A stretch of DNA of 26,780 nt from Cyclospora cayetanensis (taxonomy: Eukaryota; Apicomplexa; Conoidasida; Eucoccidiorida; Eimeriidae): positions 1 to 26,780 of the forward strand of contig NW_020312256.1 of NCBI RefSeq assembly GCF_002999335.1, given 5' to 3'. The translations under genes and the position numbers were made by a program. The notes beneath the pieces are model-generated. The model did not search any database. It saw nothing but the letters and a program-made list of their open reading frames with translations, and was not told the DNA's origin. Shown one piece after another: positions 1 through 12,172 of this stretch. How positions within the stretch are numbered: position 1 is the first letter of the stretch; every line of letters starts with the position of its first letter.

Positions 1-170
1 TCTCTCTCTTTTTCTCTCTGTCTCTCTCTTCTTTCTTTCTCTCTCTCTTTTTCTCTCTGTCTCTCTCTTCTTTCTTTCTCTCTCTCTTTTTCTCTCTGTC
101 TCTCTCTTCTTTCTTTCTCTCTCTCTTCTTTCTTTCTCTCTTTTTCTCTCTGTCTCTCTCTTTCTCTCTG
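1..170 (+). repeat. CT-rich minisatellite ending in a 3' splice site
   Basis: A 39-base pyrimidine unit starts at 1, 40 and 79 and then degrades into shorter CT blocks. The array runs straight into CTCTCTGTAG at about 164-173, a textbook polypyrimidine tract plus AG acceptor on the plus strand. It is therefore probably the 3' end of an intron of the gene that follows. The same DNA reads as GA repeats on the other strand. Confidence 0.8.
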
Positions 171-178
171 TAGAAAGT

Positions 179-3100
179 ATGTCTCCTTTTGCGACGGCGA
201 AGCGTCTTTTCCTGTATCGGATGAGGATTTTGTTCTGGCCGTGCTTGTACGTGCGAGGGTGTCTGCGTTGGGCACCCCGTTCTTGGCACGTATTTCTCTC
301 TCTTGAGGCTTCACACACACACGCAGACAGAGCGTAGTAGTTCAGCCTGCGTAATTCTTGTGAGACTCGCTGGCTAGCCACTCGGGAGCGCTGCGAGGGT
401 CGTGTTCTCAGGCTGGAAGTTCTCTCCTCCCACCCTTCCATCGTGTCGGCGGCTGTAGTCACGGGAGCAGAGGGGCCACTAGGCCCTCCAGCAGTCCGCG
501 TGCGGTGTCTGCAGCGTGGCTGTGCCTCCCTTTGGGTGTCTCTGTTGAACAGCCATGCAGCCACAGACAATCAGGAGCCTTTCTACACCCTCCGCGTCTG
601 CGGGGAGACTCCAGACGGACTCTTGCTGCCTCCCCCGTCTGCAGTTCTACCGGGAGCCGTCTTGCCGCTTGTTGAGAGCGGGAGAGTGCCTCCAAGCTTC
701 CTGCCGCAACGCGCCTTCCTGAGCTTCCAGCTCGCCTTTCAGGCCGCTCCCCTTTTAGAAGCACTCAGTGCCTGGCGAGGCGCCTCGAGCGCAGACGCCG
801 TTGGGGGGGTGGCAGCATCAGCATCAGCAGCGACGGGAGCAGGAGCAGCAGCATCAGCCTCAACAAGAGGCCTTCCCTCTGCATGTATGTCGCAGGATAC
901 TGCTGCAGCCTTGCTGAGGCGCTTGTACACCCCCCTCAGAGTTGCAACACGCCGCTTCATTTCGGAGGCATTGCTGCCAGATGAGGGGTCTCCCCAGGAT
1001 GAGAACTCTCTCCTCCCTTTGAGTGTGGACGTTCGCAGCCTCAGGTTGCAGCCGAATCCTTCAGTGGGAGCGACGATCCCCTCGAGAAAGCGGGAGGGGC
1101 CTGCTGCACTCTGTGGCGCCTCTACGTCGGTGTGGGCTCAGAATGAGATGCTACTGGTAGCGGACTTGAGGATTCTGAACTTGCCCTCGACTGCAGCTGC
1201 CGCTATAGTTCGGGAAGAGGAGAGAAAGAAGCTAGCCACAGCGGCACCCCGGCAAGTGGCGGCGACGCTGGACGCGTTGCCTTGCGAGTGGCGCCTAGAT
1301 GGGGTGTTGCTGCTGTTGCAAGAGCTGTGGAGGAGCTTCGCGAAGAAGTGGGAAGAAAGCCACTCAACGGCCACGTGTCTCCTCCGAACAAATCCTTCTG
1401 CCTCCAAGGAGGGCAGGCACAACATCTGTCCCTCTTGGGGCTTTCCGCTTGCGGCGTTTCTTTCGTGGAGCTACGGTTTCGGGAATCTTGCGATCGGCAG
1501 CAGCAGCAGCAAGAGTTGCAGTGGATGGGGGGCTCTTCGATCCTCCGACCCTTCGGCGCTAACAGTCGTGGGGATGGGGAGCTGCAGTGGGGGACAGAGC
1601 GGTCCTGTTGTTGCATTTGCTGCGAAGCCTGCAGCGGAGGTACACCTGCTGCAGCGGGGTGTCTCAGTTGCAGCTGTAGAGATCTTGGAAACACCTGCAG
1701 CAGCAACTGCAGCAGCAACTGCAGCAGCAACTGCAGCAGCAACTGCAGCAGCGTCCCCCTCCCGCTTCAGACTGCTCGCTGCAGCCTCCTGCGGCGCTGA
1801 GACTGCCCCGCCGCTGCGCATGCCGCAGCACTGGGTGGCTGTTGAGGACTTGTCTCTGCCTGCATGCGTCGAGGGAAGCGCTGCGAGCTCCCTGACAATC
1901 TCCTTCAGAGCTCAGACGCTTGTTGCAGGCCTGCAGCAAGAGTCTGCAGGAGGTCATCAGGTGGAGCAGCAGCAGCAGGAATGGCAAGAAATGACATTCG
2001 TGTCTGCTACGTTTAATTCGCACGTGTCAGTTCACTGCAGACTGTCAGACCCCGCTCTTTCTGTCTTATTCTCCGTGGAGCCCCTCTCTTTCCCGTCGAG
2101 ATTTTCAGCTCCAGACGCCTCCCTTCTTCCCTCCGTTACACCGATATGCGCCGTTCGTCCTCGCGAGCGCGTGTCGTTGCAAGAGGTTCTGCCTCTTTTG
2201 CGATGGGATCGGAGTTTCGGGGAAAGAGAGGGCTTCGAGGAGAACCTCGCCAGAGAGGCTGAGACAGCCCTACAGGCTACGCAGCAGTGCAAGGAAGGTC
2301 TACAAGACACGGCGAGAGGACAGCACCCAGTGGCTCCTCAAACGGGCAGCTCCCGACGAGCATCTCTAGCACTTGTCGTGTCTCTGAGTCGCCCTTCTTC
2401 TGCCTTGTCACTTCGCCAAGAGGAACCGCTGCAGGACCGCCATCAACGGAAACGGGAAGTTTTCTTCACCCACTGCATGCGCTGGGGTATGGCCGTGCCG
2501 CTGCGCCTGCTGGAAGATGAGACGACTGCGGCACACTTGGCCGTGCCCCCCCCCGCTTCTCACGTGGAGCCTCTCGCAGTGATTCCCATCCTTTCTGCGC
2601 CTCAGCAGCTCCGCTTCGCAGCCAGCGCCAGCAGCCGTGACAGCCGCCGCTTGATCGCGCTCCCCTCTAGCAGCAACAGTAGGAGCAGCAGCAATAGCAG
2701 CCACAGCAGCAGCAGCAGCAACAATTGGCCTCTAGAGTTTCACGTGTTCCCCGTGCTGGACAGCGAATTGCCGGAAGTCAGTGCCTCGAACGAGGCTTTC
2801 GCTGTCTCCCTTAGTCGCCAGGGGCCTCTGCTGACTGTGCGTATCAGTCCCAGCCTTGAGACGAGCATTGGCGCAGCTCAGGCAGCCTTCAGCGACGAGA
2901 CTGTCCTCATGGAGTGGACGCCTCCCCCCCGCACGGAGGTGTTCATCCAGGATCGCAGTTTAGGCCGTTCCAGGCTCCTCCTCCGCCTCGAGGCTGCAGC
3001 AGCAGCAACACGTCCCGTGAGTTTCGCGGAACGGGGAGACGCGGAGGCGCCTCCCGAAGCAAAAGAGACGGCTGCACCCCCCTTAGCTGCCTTTATCGTG

Positions 3101-3439
3101 GTTGCCTGTTTGGGGGCGCTAACCTTCTGGCTTTTGTGCCGCTCGACGGCCACTGCAGGCCCCTCCGCCTTCAAAACTGCAGCCGACAGTACACCGCAAC
3201 ACCCTTCCACAGGGAAGGGTGTTGTCAAAAATCAGGGTGTTTACCGCACTCGCTCGGGGAGGGCAGCGGCCACCAAATACGATGCGCCTGCCCCTCTGCT
3301 GATGCAGTCAACAGGCGGCATTCCAGCATACACACTCCAGTCGAATGGGGATTGGCGAGTAGAGGAGCCGCTTGTTGGAAGCCCCTGTGCGGTGTCTTCC
3401 GCTAGCGCGAAGACAGCGACGCGCTTTTACGACACTTAA
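179..3439 (+). CDS. Large membrane-anchored protein of unknown function (5' structure tentative)
   Basis: One frame is open from 341 to the TAA at 3437-3439, about 1,030 codons, but its first ATG lies deep inside the protein, so the start must be spliced in. The same frame has an ATG at 179, cut off by TAG TAG at 335-340. An intron from 247 (GTACGT) to 411 (TTCTCAG) would join exon 179-246 to 412-3439 in frame, giving about 1,031 residues; this join is inferred. Near the C-terminus is one clear hydrophobic segment (AAFIVVACLGALTFWLLC, about 3086-3139), preceded by a long, presumably lumenal or extracellular part and followed by a tail of about 100 residues. Low-complexity insertions include an (AAAT)n block and a Ser/Asn block near 2665-2730. 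I do not recognise the family. A gp210-like nucleoporin would fit the topology, but this is only a guess. Internal introns, especially in 1280-1660 where other frames also look coding, are possible. Confidence 0.45.
1693..1752 (+). repeat. 12-bp tandem repeat encoding Ala-Ala-Ala-Thr
   Basis: About four copies of GCAGCAACTGCA lie inside the coding frame of the membrane-protein gene and give an Ala/Thr block. The unit length is a multiple of three, so copy number can change without a frameshift. Confidence 0.8.
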
Positions 3440-6400
3440 AAGGGCCTCCGGGAGTGGCGAGTGCGTGGCTCCAACTGGAGAACTATTTGGTCAAGTGCAG
3501 CTGTATACAATAGACGCATACATGAATAGAGGCTTCAGGGAGGGCCTCTGTTCATATTCTGCCGGTACCTTCTCCTGCGCATTTGCAACCCCTTCTCCCC
3601 CGACTCGCCGTCCTTATGGGCCTATGGGCTAGACAGCGCCTGGCGAAACTGCTTTACGTCGCAGCCACGCTTGCAGCTGCAGCAGCAGCACTTCGCTGCG
3701 AAGCAAACGCGGACTGATGAGGCTTGGGAATTCCCCTGCGGGCTAGTGTTGCAGACTGTCTCCGCATTAGCTTGAGGGCCAGTAGTTTGCAGTCTCAGTG
3801 ACCCCTTCCAACCTCACTCCGCCCGCCTATTCGCTTACTCGAGGGAATGCAAACACTTTGGAAACCCCGTAGCAGTGTTTCCTCCTTCTTGCGCACTTAG
3901 GACCCGCGTAGCCTAGCACACCAGCCAAGGGGCCGTCGGCTGTTTTGTAGTGCAGACAGCTACAGCTCTGACTGCAGAGAGAGGGGAGATACATCTATGA
4001 CGCTCGATTTTGCTGCCCCTCTGCAAAAGCCCGAAAGACGCAATTGCTCTGGTAGCGCCTCTGCATGCAGGCAGGATCTGTGGAGGTCTCATGCGCATTA
4101 TGTGTGCAGTGGGGCACTCTTAATGGGGTGCGGCATTATGCAGTGTAGAGGTCACTTATTTTTGCTTGTTTTGTTTTGTGTACACCCAAGGTGGCCCCCA
4201 CAAACGAAGTAAGAGTCACTGGCTATGAGGTGCCCCTCAAAACTAACTCTTCCCAAAGGGGAGAGATAGTGTTCAAAAGGCTCAGTTGCGAAGACTCAGG
4301 GACGTGCAGACAACTTTGCAATCGCCGCTGGTGGTTATAGTGCGAAAAGGCAGGGAACATTTGGCCCTCCAGCTAAAGGCTACCGCTGCAAATATACCCT
4401 AGAAGGAAGGCTGCCCTCATTTCCGTTCTGCTCGAGCGCCACATGCTCTATAGTTCTTGTTGCGGCGGCTGCTGTCACACCAGCCCTGGTAGATGTTGGT
4501 ACTGCAGCGCCCACTGGGGTCCTTCGCCTACTGCAAAGGGAGCGGTGGCAAATGTGCAACGAGCTTCTTGCTGCGGCCTGTGCTTCCCTCAGGCCATCTA
4601 TCATGTCTACACTGCCTAAGCCACGTTGGGGACGGCTTGCGACATTAGCTGTCGTCTCTCCGCACTCAGGAGACCTAAGGACCTCCTGCACTTTTGAATG
4701 CAGATGCATAATTTGTTCTCAGACAGGCAATGAGTCCAACGCCGGTAGCTATGCGTCTGTAAACCAGCAGGCACGGGACTAACCACACATCAGTCCCTGA
4801 ATACCAAAAAACATATCCATTACTCATGAAGTAGCGAAAGCTAACAGTAAGAACCAGCTAGCCACTTCACGCCCTCATGGATGTCAACTTGGCCCTGGCT
4901 CCGTCTCGCGGGTGATCCGGTACATCCGTTTACCTGACGGATGGCAGCAGCTAATAGAGAGACAACATGAGGACCACAATGTGGAGGTGTCAAGGAAGGG
5001 CATGAAAATGACGCCCGCTGCTGCTCGGAGACTATAGCCCCTGCGCGGAGAACTCCTCCTTCCGTTGTAGTGACTTGTAACCCACACATCCAGAAGCAAC
5101 TCACGGTAAGACAGGCGAGTAGCAGTTTCCTAGAACGCCTGCAACCAGCTATATGCAGCAGCAGTGCGACAATATGTGCGAGTATGCACTGTTGCTGTTG
5201 CTGTTGTTTTCGGTGTTGTGTGCGTGTGCATTTGCGCTTGATCGCCAATAGATTCGCCAGAGCTCCTGGCAGTAGCATGCGGCTGCCCTCGTCTAAGGTA
5301 GCATCTGCGAGTCCTGCCTTCAGTGTGCTTGCGCCTGCGGAAGCTCCTGCAGTGCCATTAGTGAGGGCACCGAAGTGCATGCAGACAAAGGCTTCCCACT
5401 CTTTTCGTCGAGTAGCACACAGAAACCTCTGCTGCCTTTCCGGCTTCTTGTGCTGCTGGGTTTAGCGGGAGGCCTAGCATGGCTATTCGAAAGCAAGGGA
5501 ACGAAACTACCTAGAAGACACTAGGCCTCGTCTCTCGAACACTTTAATTCTTAAATAATTTTCTGGAGGCCATAGCAGCAGCTTGGAGGCAAGTGCAATG
5601 ATGGCTCACAGCTCTGCGGAACCGCCTCCGTAAATGCAGTCTAAATACCTGCCTCCATCCCCATAGCCTCACGGGCCCATGCGTTCCCTTGATACCAGCA
5701 CCCTAAGCATAAAAGGACCTAAGACAGCTTCAGGCTGCCGTGAGAGCACTGCCAAGCGCAGCATACAAACTCTAAATGAGGGCTTAGTATCCTAGGCAGG
5801 CGATCAAGGAACCATTTTATCTCCACGAATCACCGGCATCAAACAGAACAAAGAGGCCCCGCACCCGCAGAAAGAATACGGCAAGCGGCATTCCTTCTTT
5901 TTTCAAACTGGTCGACAAAGGCAGCGCGCTCTGTAGTGAAAGCAGCACAGGGAGAGAGAGAACGACTTGCTGGGGAGCCTTTGTACCGTCTGATGGTTCT
6001 GGTGTGGACACGTCAGTCTCACGACGCATGCCCAGAGGCTGACCTCCTGCCAGCAGCCCCTCACGCGTAGCGGCTGTCTGAAGCTACACGGTGAGTACAG
6101 CTGGTGAGGTGCCTATTTTGCAAACGGCTGCTGAGCGAGGCCGCAAAGTAAGAGAAGGGCTAGCAGGACGGCACCGGCTGGACTAACTGGGATTCTCACG
6201 CTAATACGTGCTGCGGGGGGGAGATCTACATCAAAGCACAAAACTCCATACCGTGGACTCTGACGGGCACTTCTGAGCCTGAGGAGATCAGGGTCGTTTG
6301 GCTTAAGGGGATTAAATTGACTTACCGAGCTTTCCGTCGTTTTTGAGAATCGATGCCTGGACCGCTCTCTCTCTACTGTCGGCTTGAGGCCAAACCTGCT

Positions 6401-8639
6401 TGTCAAGAAATCACCCTTCCAGGCACAAGCGACTAACTCAGGAGTATTTATGGGGGCGAGCCACGAGTTAGGAAGGGGTGTTCAAAAAGCTCTTCCTTGT
6501 CTGTTCCAGTCAATCTCTCCACATCTTCCGAGCGGCGGACGCACCGAGGTGGAAATTCCCCGCCACAGTACTTATAAGATTGCATGACTTCCTCTCAATC
6601 TAAGTTATGCCACAAAAGATACTCACGGCGTCTACGGCACCCGGAGAGGCGACTGGCATGGCGGACAAAGCCAAGAGCAAGTCTCGTAGCGCTTCTCCTT
6701 CCATGGGAAACGGCAATTATTACCTGTTTTTATGTGGCGAACGACTTGTTTTTCAGGGGCTGCTGCGTGGCCCTCAACTATGATCTAGCGATGCAGAACT
6801 ATACTTCGATCCACTCAGAAGTGCAAGAGCTGAGTTTCAAGAGGCAATACAACAGCATGCCGCGCTCCACTATACACCAAACGAAATGCCACAACGAAAC
6901 ATTTGAAGAGCCTCAGATCCCTGGTTCACTCTGTACAGCCGAGATGGGCAGCTAGAGAGGCATGTCAGGTGGAATTACCCAAGTGTTGCACAGTGCAAGT
7001 CAGCCTGCCCTCTTGACCTTGGCTGCACTCGACTGAAACCGTTCTTGCTGTGGATAAAGAGACTTTTCATTGCCATATCTGATGTAGTCCATTTATAGCG
7101 AGCTCGCCAAACGGGAGACGAGGTTCTCGCATTTCAGCTTTTCTGGGGAATGCAAGAGCTTTGGCCATGAGCGCACGCATACACAAAGCTGGTGGCAGGG
7201 GACGCCATCGATTCTCCAGCGATTAGCTGGCATTACAGATGAATAGACAGCAAAAAGCTACCTCAATTCGCACGTTTACGCAGAGATGGAGAGAACCTTC
7301 GCGGCAATGCGTGCGCTCATCTAGACGTGCGGGTGTTTTCAACTCTGCTGCTCGGCCTTTACTACAGCAGGGCTGGAAGTCGCAGGCTTCAGCCTGCTTC
7401 CAGAAAGAAGAGCCTCCACGCACTGTCGCCGCCGCAAATGTCTTCCGTGTTTGTGTTCTGCACCCGCTTCCACTGCCAACAGTCCGTTCTGACACAATGA
7501 AGCCTCATAGGTCCGTCCTGTAGCGCATCTCGGGCTCTCTCCCCGGAAAAAACGAGACTGCTTCCCTTCGCTCCTAGTGCACCTTTAGAACTCCATAGAG
7601 TTTGGGCACGTAAGGAGGGCAAAGCAACACTCCTAAATCCTTAGTGGCGAGCTCCTTGCCGCAGTCCTACACCTACTTCGGTCGACTTTCGGTGCCTCCC
7701 ACTTCCTCCAAGACGCGTTCAGTAGTTAAATCCGCACATCGGGAGCGTCGGACTCTTATTTTCTTCGCACATGCTTTTTATGTGAACATAGGGCGATGCG
7801 CGGGGGAAACGACAGCCACACAGATCTCGGAGGGGCGGGGAAGTCTGCCATCCTTTCAAACTGGCTGTGCCATGATCTCCCGTACTTCATTTGGACCTTG
7901 GCAACCCCACACTGATGCAAAATTAGGGCTTTCAACCGGCTTTTACGCCGCATAGGCGAGGCTAGAAACACCACCGACAAGCCTGTTTCCCCCTCTCAAC
8001 AAGCTGTAGCCCAATTGAGGAAAGAGCAGCCTTTGAAATACACAAGGCTATTAGGCCTCCAGGAGAAACAAGAACTCGACAGAAGCGGTTCATTCAACCG
8101 ACCTAGCATCAAAAAGTTGCGCCGCAAAGCGGAATACAGGGGAGTTCCGAGCTGTCTACTTAGAGTCAGTAAAGTTACACCAGGCACTACAGGCGGAGCG
8201 TTGCAAGGCTCTGGGAACAGCAATCACCAAATGGCACAGCCATCTTGAAGTGTGCGAAGAACGGCAGCTCGCCAAAAACGCTGAATAGCTGCTCTGCTAC
8301 CCTAGGTACTTACGTAGCCACCTGATACAGTAGATACCTACCCAGCAACAAAGCACAAAACATGCCAGCCTCTCTGTGAATCCGCTGCCACGAAGCACTG
8401 CTACAGTAGCACCTGCATGCCCGCCACCTATTTTACAAGCTTTTCTCATGCTACTCTTGCAGCTTGTGCTTCCGCGGCAACCCTCAATTCAGCAAGGATA
8501 GTTACAAGGGAACATCCTGATCCATAAGACCCCAAGGCCTCTCGCTGCCTTCTGTTAAATAGCACGAGGGAGAGTGGCATGCAGCCGCAAGCAGAGCGTC
8601 CCCCTGGTTCATGCCTAGCAGTGTTCAAGCCATACGGCC
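3440..8639. other. 5.2 kb region with no convincing gene
   Basis: This stretch lies between the 3' ends of two convergent genes. It holds many open frames of 60-180 codons on both strands, none with a recognisable domain. Internal stops in any one long frame are about as frequent as chance predicts. The longest candidates are 4841-5380 (minus, ATG start, open upstream to about 5458) and 4270-4782 (plus, no early ATG). A short plus-strand ORF at 3616-3711 resembles a signal peptide but stops after 32 codons. Long CAG arrays, common elsewhere in the window, are nearly absent. I saw no tRNA or rRNA. Confidence 0.6.
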
Positions 8640-11600
8640 CTATATTCCCAAACCTGTCCCCCCCAATACACCAGCTCGGGTGAGCCCCTGGTGCGGGTGC
8701 TGCAGCTGCTCTTGCTGCTCTTGCTGCTGGTGCTGCTGAAACAGCTGTCGGTGAAGTTGGAGGAGTTGCTCTTGTGCTTGATGCCGAGGCGGGTGCTGCT
8801 GAGGCTGCTGAGGCTGCTGAGGCTGCGTCAAATGCCGTGGAGTCTGCAACTGGCTTTGCTCATGAAAATGTTGCTGTTGCTGCTGCGGCTGCACATGCTG
8901 AGGTGACTGTTGTAGCTCCCTCTGTACCTGCTCCAGTACGTGTTGTGGCTGCTGCAGATGCAGCGGCTGTTGCTCTAGTCGTTGTGGCTGTTGTTGCTGC
9001 GCTTGAACTTGCTGTTGCAAGTTCCGCTGCTGCAGCTGTGAATGCGGCTGATGTTGCAGCTGCTGTGAGTGGTGGTGCTGCTGCTGCCATGAAGGCTGCT
9101 GGCAGGGGTTCTGCTGCTGGAATATCTGGTGCTGCTTCAGTCGTCCTAAGTGGGGCTCATGGTGTTGATGGTCTTTCGCATTTTCGCCAAGCTGTAGCTG
9201 CTGCTGCTGTGGCTGTGGCTGTTGCTTTTGCTGCTGTAGCTGTTGTTGGTGCTGCTGTAGCTGTAGCTGTAGCTGTTGCTTTTGCTGCTGTAGCTGTGGC
9301 TGTGGCTGTTGCTTTTGCTGCTGTAGCTGTGGCTGTGGCTGTTGTTGCTGCTGTTCTTGTGGCTGCTCTGCCTTACCATCGGTCTGTTTTGCATGGTCTG
9401 CCTGCATGTTGCGTGGCATCAGCTGTGCTCTTATCCTTTGCAATTCGAGAACTTCATGGCTTCTCAGCTGCTGCATGGCAGCTGCGGCAGAGGGCCCCGT
9501 CGCAGCCTCGGCAGCTCTCTCTAGCGCGAGCGCCCTCAGTGCGAGTTGTTTCCTCGCTCTGCGCCTCCTCGCGGCGAGCTGCCTTCGCAGCCACCTTCCT
9601 GCGTCAGCCTCAGACAATTCCGCAGGCACGGAGAAGAGAAGATCTACATGGCGCTCGACTCCCGAAGAACGATTGCCAGTAGCCTCCTCGCAGGGGGCCA
9701 GGGGGGCCCCCAGCGCCAGGGGGGCCCCCAGCGCCAGGGGGTCTCTAACGGTTGGGAGGCCCCAAGAGAAGGATCCGCGGAGGCTGTACAATTCGGCGTA
9801 GCTGTCGGCTTCTCCGAAGGGGAAGCCGCCGCACATTTCTTCTTCTGACGAGGAGCACCACGCAGCAAGGGCCTCATATCCCGTCTTAGGGGCCTCCGTT
9901 CTCTCGGAGGAAGTCGCCGAGGAGGAGGGCCCCCCTCCCCCCGCCAACGAGGCCCTCCCATCCTTCGAAGGCAACTCTGCTTGCGCCGAGGAGCCCGAGC
10001 TGGCAGCAGCGTTGCAAGGGCTCTTGGCGTTCTCTTGCTGCTGACCAGGCGAGCTGCAACGCAGGAAGGAGTCGCCTCGCAGCCTCGTCCTGTAGGGTTC
10101 CTCCTGCAGCAGCGCGGCAAGAGGCGCGCTAGTAGCTCCCCCGGGAAGGACTGCATGGGCGCTTGCGCGCTGGCGATCGCCTTGATACCCCTCTGGGGGC
10201 TCTAGGAGATACGCAGGGGGCCTCATCATCATAAGCGAATGACTAAGGAGGCGGACGGCCTCGCTGCCTGCAGAAGCAGAAACAAGGCACCCTCCGCGTC
10301 TCTCTCGCCCTCTCCCAAGCGTGCAGCCTTGGGAAGCTCGCGCCCTCTTCAGTGCCGTGCTGGCGCCTTCGAAGGCCTCTTCTCTACGCGGGCTGCGCGC
10401 TGCTCAGGAGGGCCTGGCAGCCTAAAGGAGGGGAGAAAGGAGAACGTCTTCTTACCGCACGCCTGGGAAGTGGATGCCTTCGTGTACCGAGGGTTTTGCT
10501 GGGAAGCGACGAGAGCCTCGGCAGAGTCAAACAGGGAAGCTGCGCATTCACAGAGTTGCTGCGCAGCGAAGGCAACAGCCGAGGCAGCACGGAGGCACAC
10601 ACGCACACACGCGAAGGCCACTAAAAACCCCTTTTCTTTATAAAGGCAGCCCCCCAAAGCTAACAAACACCCCCAAGAAACCGAACTCCCTTCCCCGTTA
10701 GCTCGCAGCCAGCCTCTGCACAGGTACTGCCGAGGCAGAGTAATTTGCCAATCAGCAAGTCAGCTAGAGCTCCCTTCCAGCAGCACTCATCAAGCATGTT
10801 GAGGGCCGGCTGCGGAAGAGGCTGAGCTGCGGGGGGCAAGCGAACTGCGTCGCTAGAAGCTGCATCGATGGTTTCGGCAGGCGAATTGCAGCGTGTTCAG
10901 CGAGAAGTAGCTCCCCGTGCAACTCGAGATGCGCTGAGAAGACGCGCTCCTGAGCTAGCGGACTCTTCGGCTCACGGTAGTAAGGGCTCCACGCATCTGC
11001 ACGCTGAATTGCGGGTTGGATTCTGCTCGCATTTGCTGGCGCTGCCGTGGAGTCACTTGAGGAATAGATACCAGCAGGGGGCCCTCCACCGCGCTAGTGG
11101 ACCCCAGGGAAAGATCAAGAGCGCCCACGTCAATGCAGCTCTCCCCGTCCTTCCCGCCTTCTTCTTCCTTCGGCTTCTTGGCTGCCGAGGAAGCAGAGGA
11201 ACCACTCCCTCCCCCCGAAGCTCCCTCGGGGGGTCCTGCTGCGTTTTGTGAGGGGATTGGTGTCGCGGCTGGAGCCTTGCGAGGCACCCTCTGCCGCTTG
11301 GTGACCTCCCTGCAGGAGCACAAAGAAAGCCGTCGATGTAAACCCTGAGCCACACACGCTGGAGGGGCCTTCGTCAGGGCCCCTTCCCTGCAGCAGCAAA
11401 AAGCCTCCCATCTCCGAAAAAGCCACGCCACACACACTCGCCGAGAGCTCTGCGCCAAGCTAGCAACCAGCGGAGCACACGTTTCTCACCCCTCTTGTGC
11501 TGCGAGTGCGTTGAGCCGTCTAATCAGAGCATCCGCCTTTGCCGATGCCAGCGCTTGGGGGCCCCCCCGCGGTCCGCTTCTGGCCTTCCGCGATGTCTCA

Positions 11601-12172
11601 ATCAGCTTCCTGACGGATTTGAGCAAGGGGCCCCTTGCAGCGACGGCCCCTGGGAGGGCCCCCGCCACTACCCAGAGGCCCTCGCCCAAAGATCCGTCCT
11701 TATACAGCGGCACCTTGTAAGCCGAGAGAGAGCCTTCCTGAGGCACGCCTGCTGCTCCTGAAGAGGCCTTTGAGACGTCTCGGGGGGGCACTCCTAGACT
11801 TCCAGGAGGAGCTGTCAAGGGGGGAGGCACTCGGGAAGAGGCCTGAGAAGGCGGCAGAGAGGCGCAGGGAGCCACCGCGGGGAACCCGGCTGCTGCTGCC
11901 CCCCCGGGAGACTCCCGCATGTTGGACGCTGAAGGGAGAGTTGGGGGGGAGGCATGCGGCGAGGGCGATGCAGAGAGGAGCACGCGGGGCGACCCTGGGG
12001 AGGGTTGGACGACACAGGGGGCCCCCGCTGATCGGGGGCCCCTGCCCGAGGAAGGGCCCCTCGGGGAAGTTGCCTCATTGCCACGCGTCTGCTGCCCAGT
12101 AGCCGCTGCCGCTATTCCAGCCAAAGAGGCTCCCAGGCTCCCTCCCCCGGAGGCAGGCTGCGGGGACCTCAT
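8640..12172 (-). CDS. Gln-rich, low-complexity, probably nuclear protein (four-exon model)
   Basis: My model runs leftward: exon 1 12172-11490 (ATG start), exon 2 11309-10976, exon 3 10558-10456, exon 4 10267-8640, about 915 residues. Every intron has GT/AG ends (GTGAGA, GTGAGC and GTAAGA donors; TCCTGCAG, GCTGCGCAG and TTCTGCAG acceptors), and all three junctions keep the reading frame, which supports one gene. The exon 2-3 join is the weakest. The N-terminal third is Pro/Gly/Ser/Ala-rich with short basic patches (RKARSGPR, TKRQRVPRK). A charged, helix-prone Arg/Leu/Ala segment occupies about residues 582-660. After it come about 225 residues dominated by Gln with some Pro, His and Leu, then a short tail. 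No catalytic domain is visible. Basic patches plus a long Gln tract suggest a transcription or chromatin factor, but this is inference. An extra 5' exon is possible, because an acceptor (CTTTTCGCAG) lies 21 bases before the ATG in an open frame. Confidence 0.45.
8690..9366 (-). repeat. CAG/CAA array encoding the poly-Gln domain
   Basis: On the minus strand the DNA is mostly CAG and CAA codons with scattered CCG, CTG and CAT, giving Gln-rich protein. A 9200-9360 sub-block repeats a Gln-Gln-Lys-Gln-Gln-Pro-Gln-like motif several times. Read on the plus strand the same DNA gives long Ala/Val or Leu ORFs, which I treat as artefacts. Confidence 0.85.
9700..9735 (-). repeat. Two 18-bp GC-rich repeats (Leu-Ala-Leu-Gly-Ala-Pro)
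   Basis: Two perfect tandem copies of an 18-bp unit containing GGGGGCCCCC (9700-9717 and 9718-9735), with a partial third. They encode LALGAP twice in the Gln-rich protein gene. The palindromic core could form a strong hairpin. Confidence 0.8.

Noticed and set aside
4841..5380. 179-codon minus-strand ORF with an ATG, a segment resembling the tail of Eimeria surface antigens, and a Gln run
   Set aside because: The resemblance is a few residues only. There is no partner exon and no signal peptide, and one ORF this long is not surprising in 5 kb.
6113..6406. Minus-strand ORF with a hydrophobic C-terminus suggesting a GPI-anchored antigen
   Set aside because: Only the tail fits; I found no upstream exons or conserved cysteines.
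3616..8248. A long decayed plus-strand coding frame, retroelement- or surface-antigen-like, read through many stops
   Set aside because: Pieces look protein-like by eye, but counting stops in the frame (about 39 in about 1,160 codons) gives roughly the random expectation, and no domain motif is present.
8774..9682. 302-codon Ala/Val-rich plus-strand ORF
   Set aside because: It is antisense to the Gln-rich exon and its composition follows directly from the CAG repeat.
8640..10267. Resemblance of the charged helical segment to the region before the HSA domain of SNF2-type remodellers
   Set aside because: A few spaced Leu/Arg/Gln positions agree, but no helicase motifs exist anywhere in the gene.
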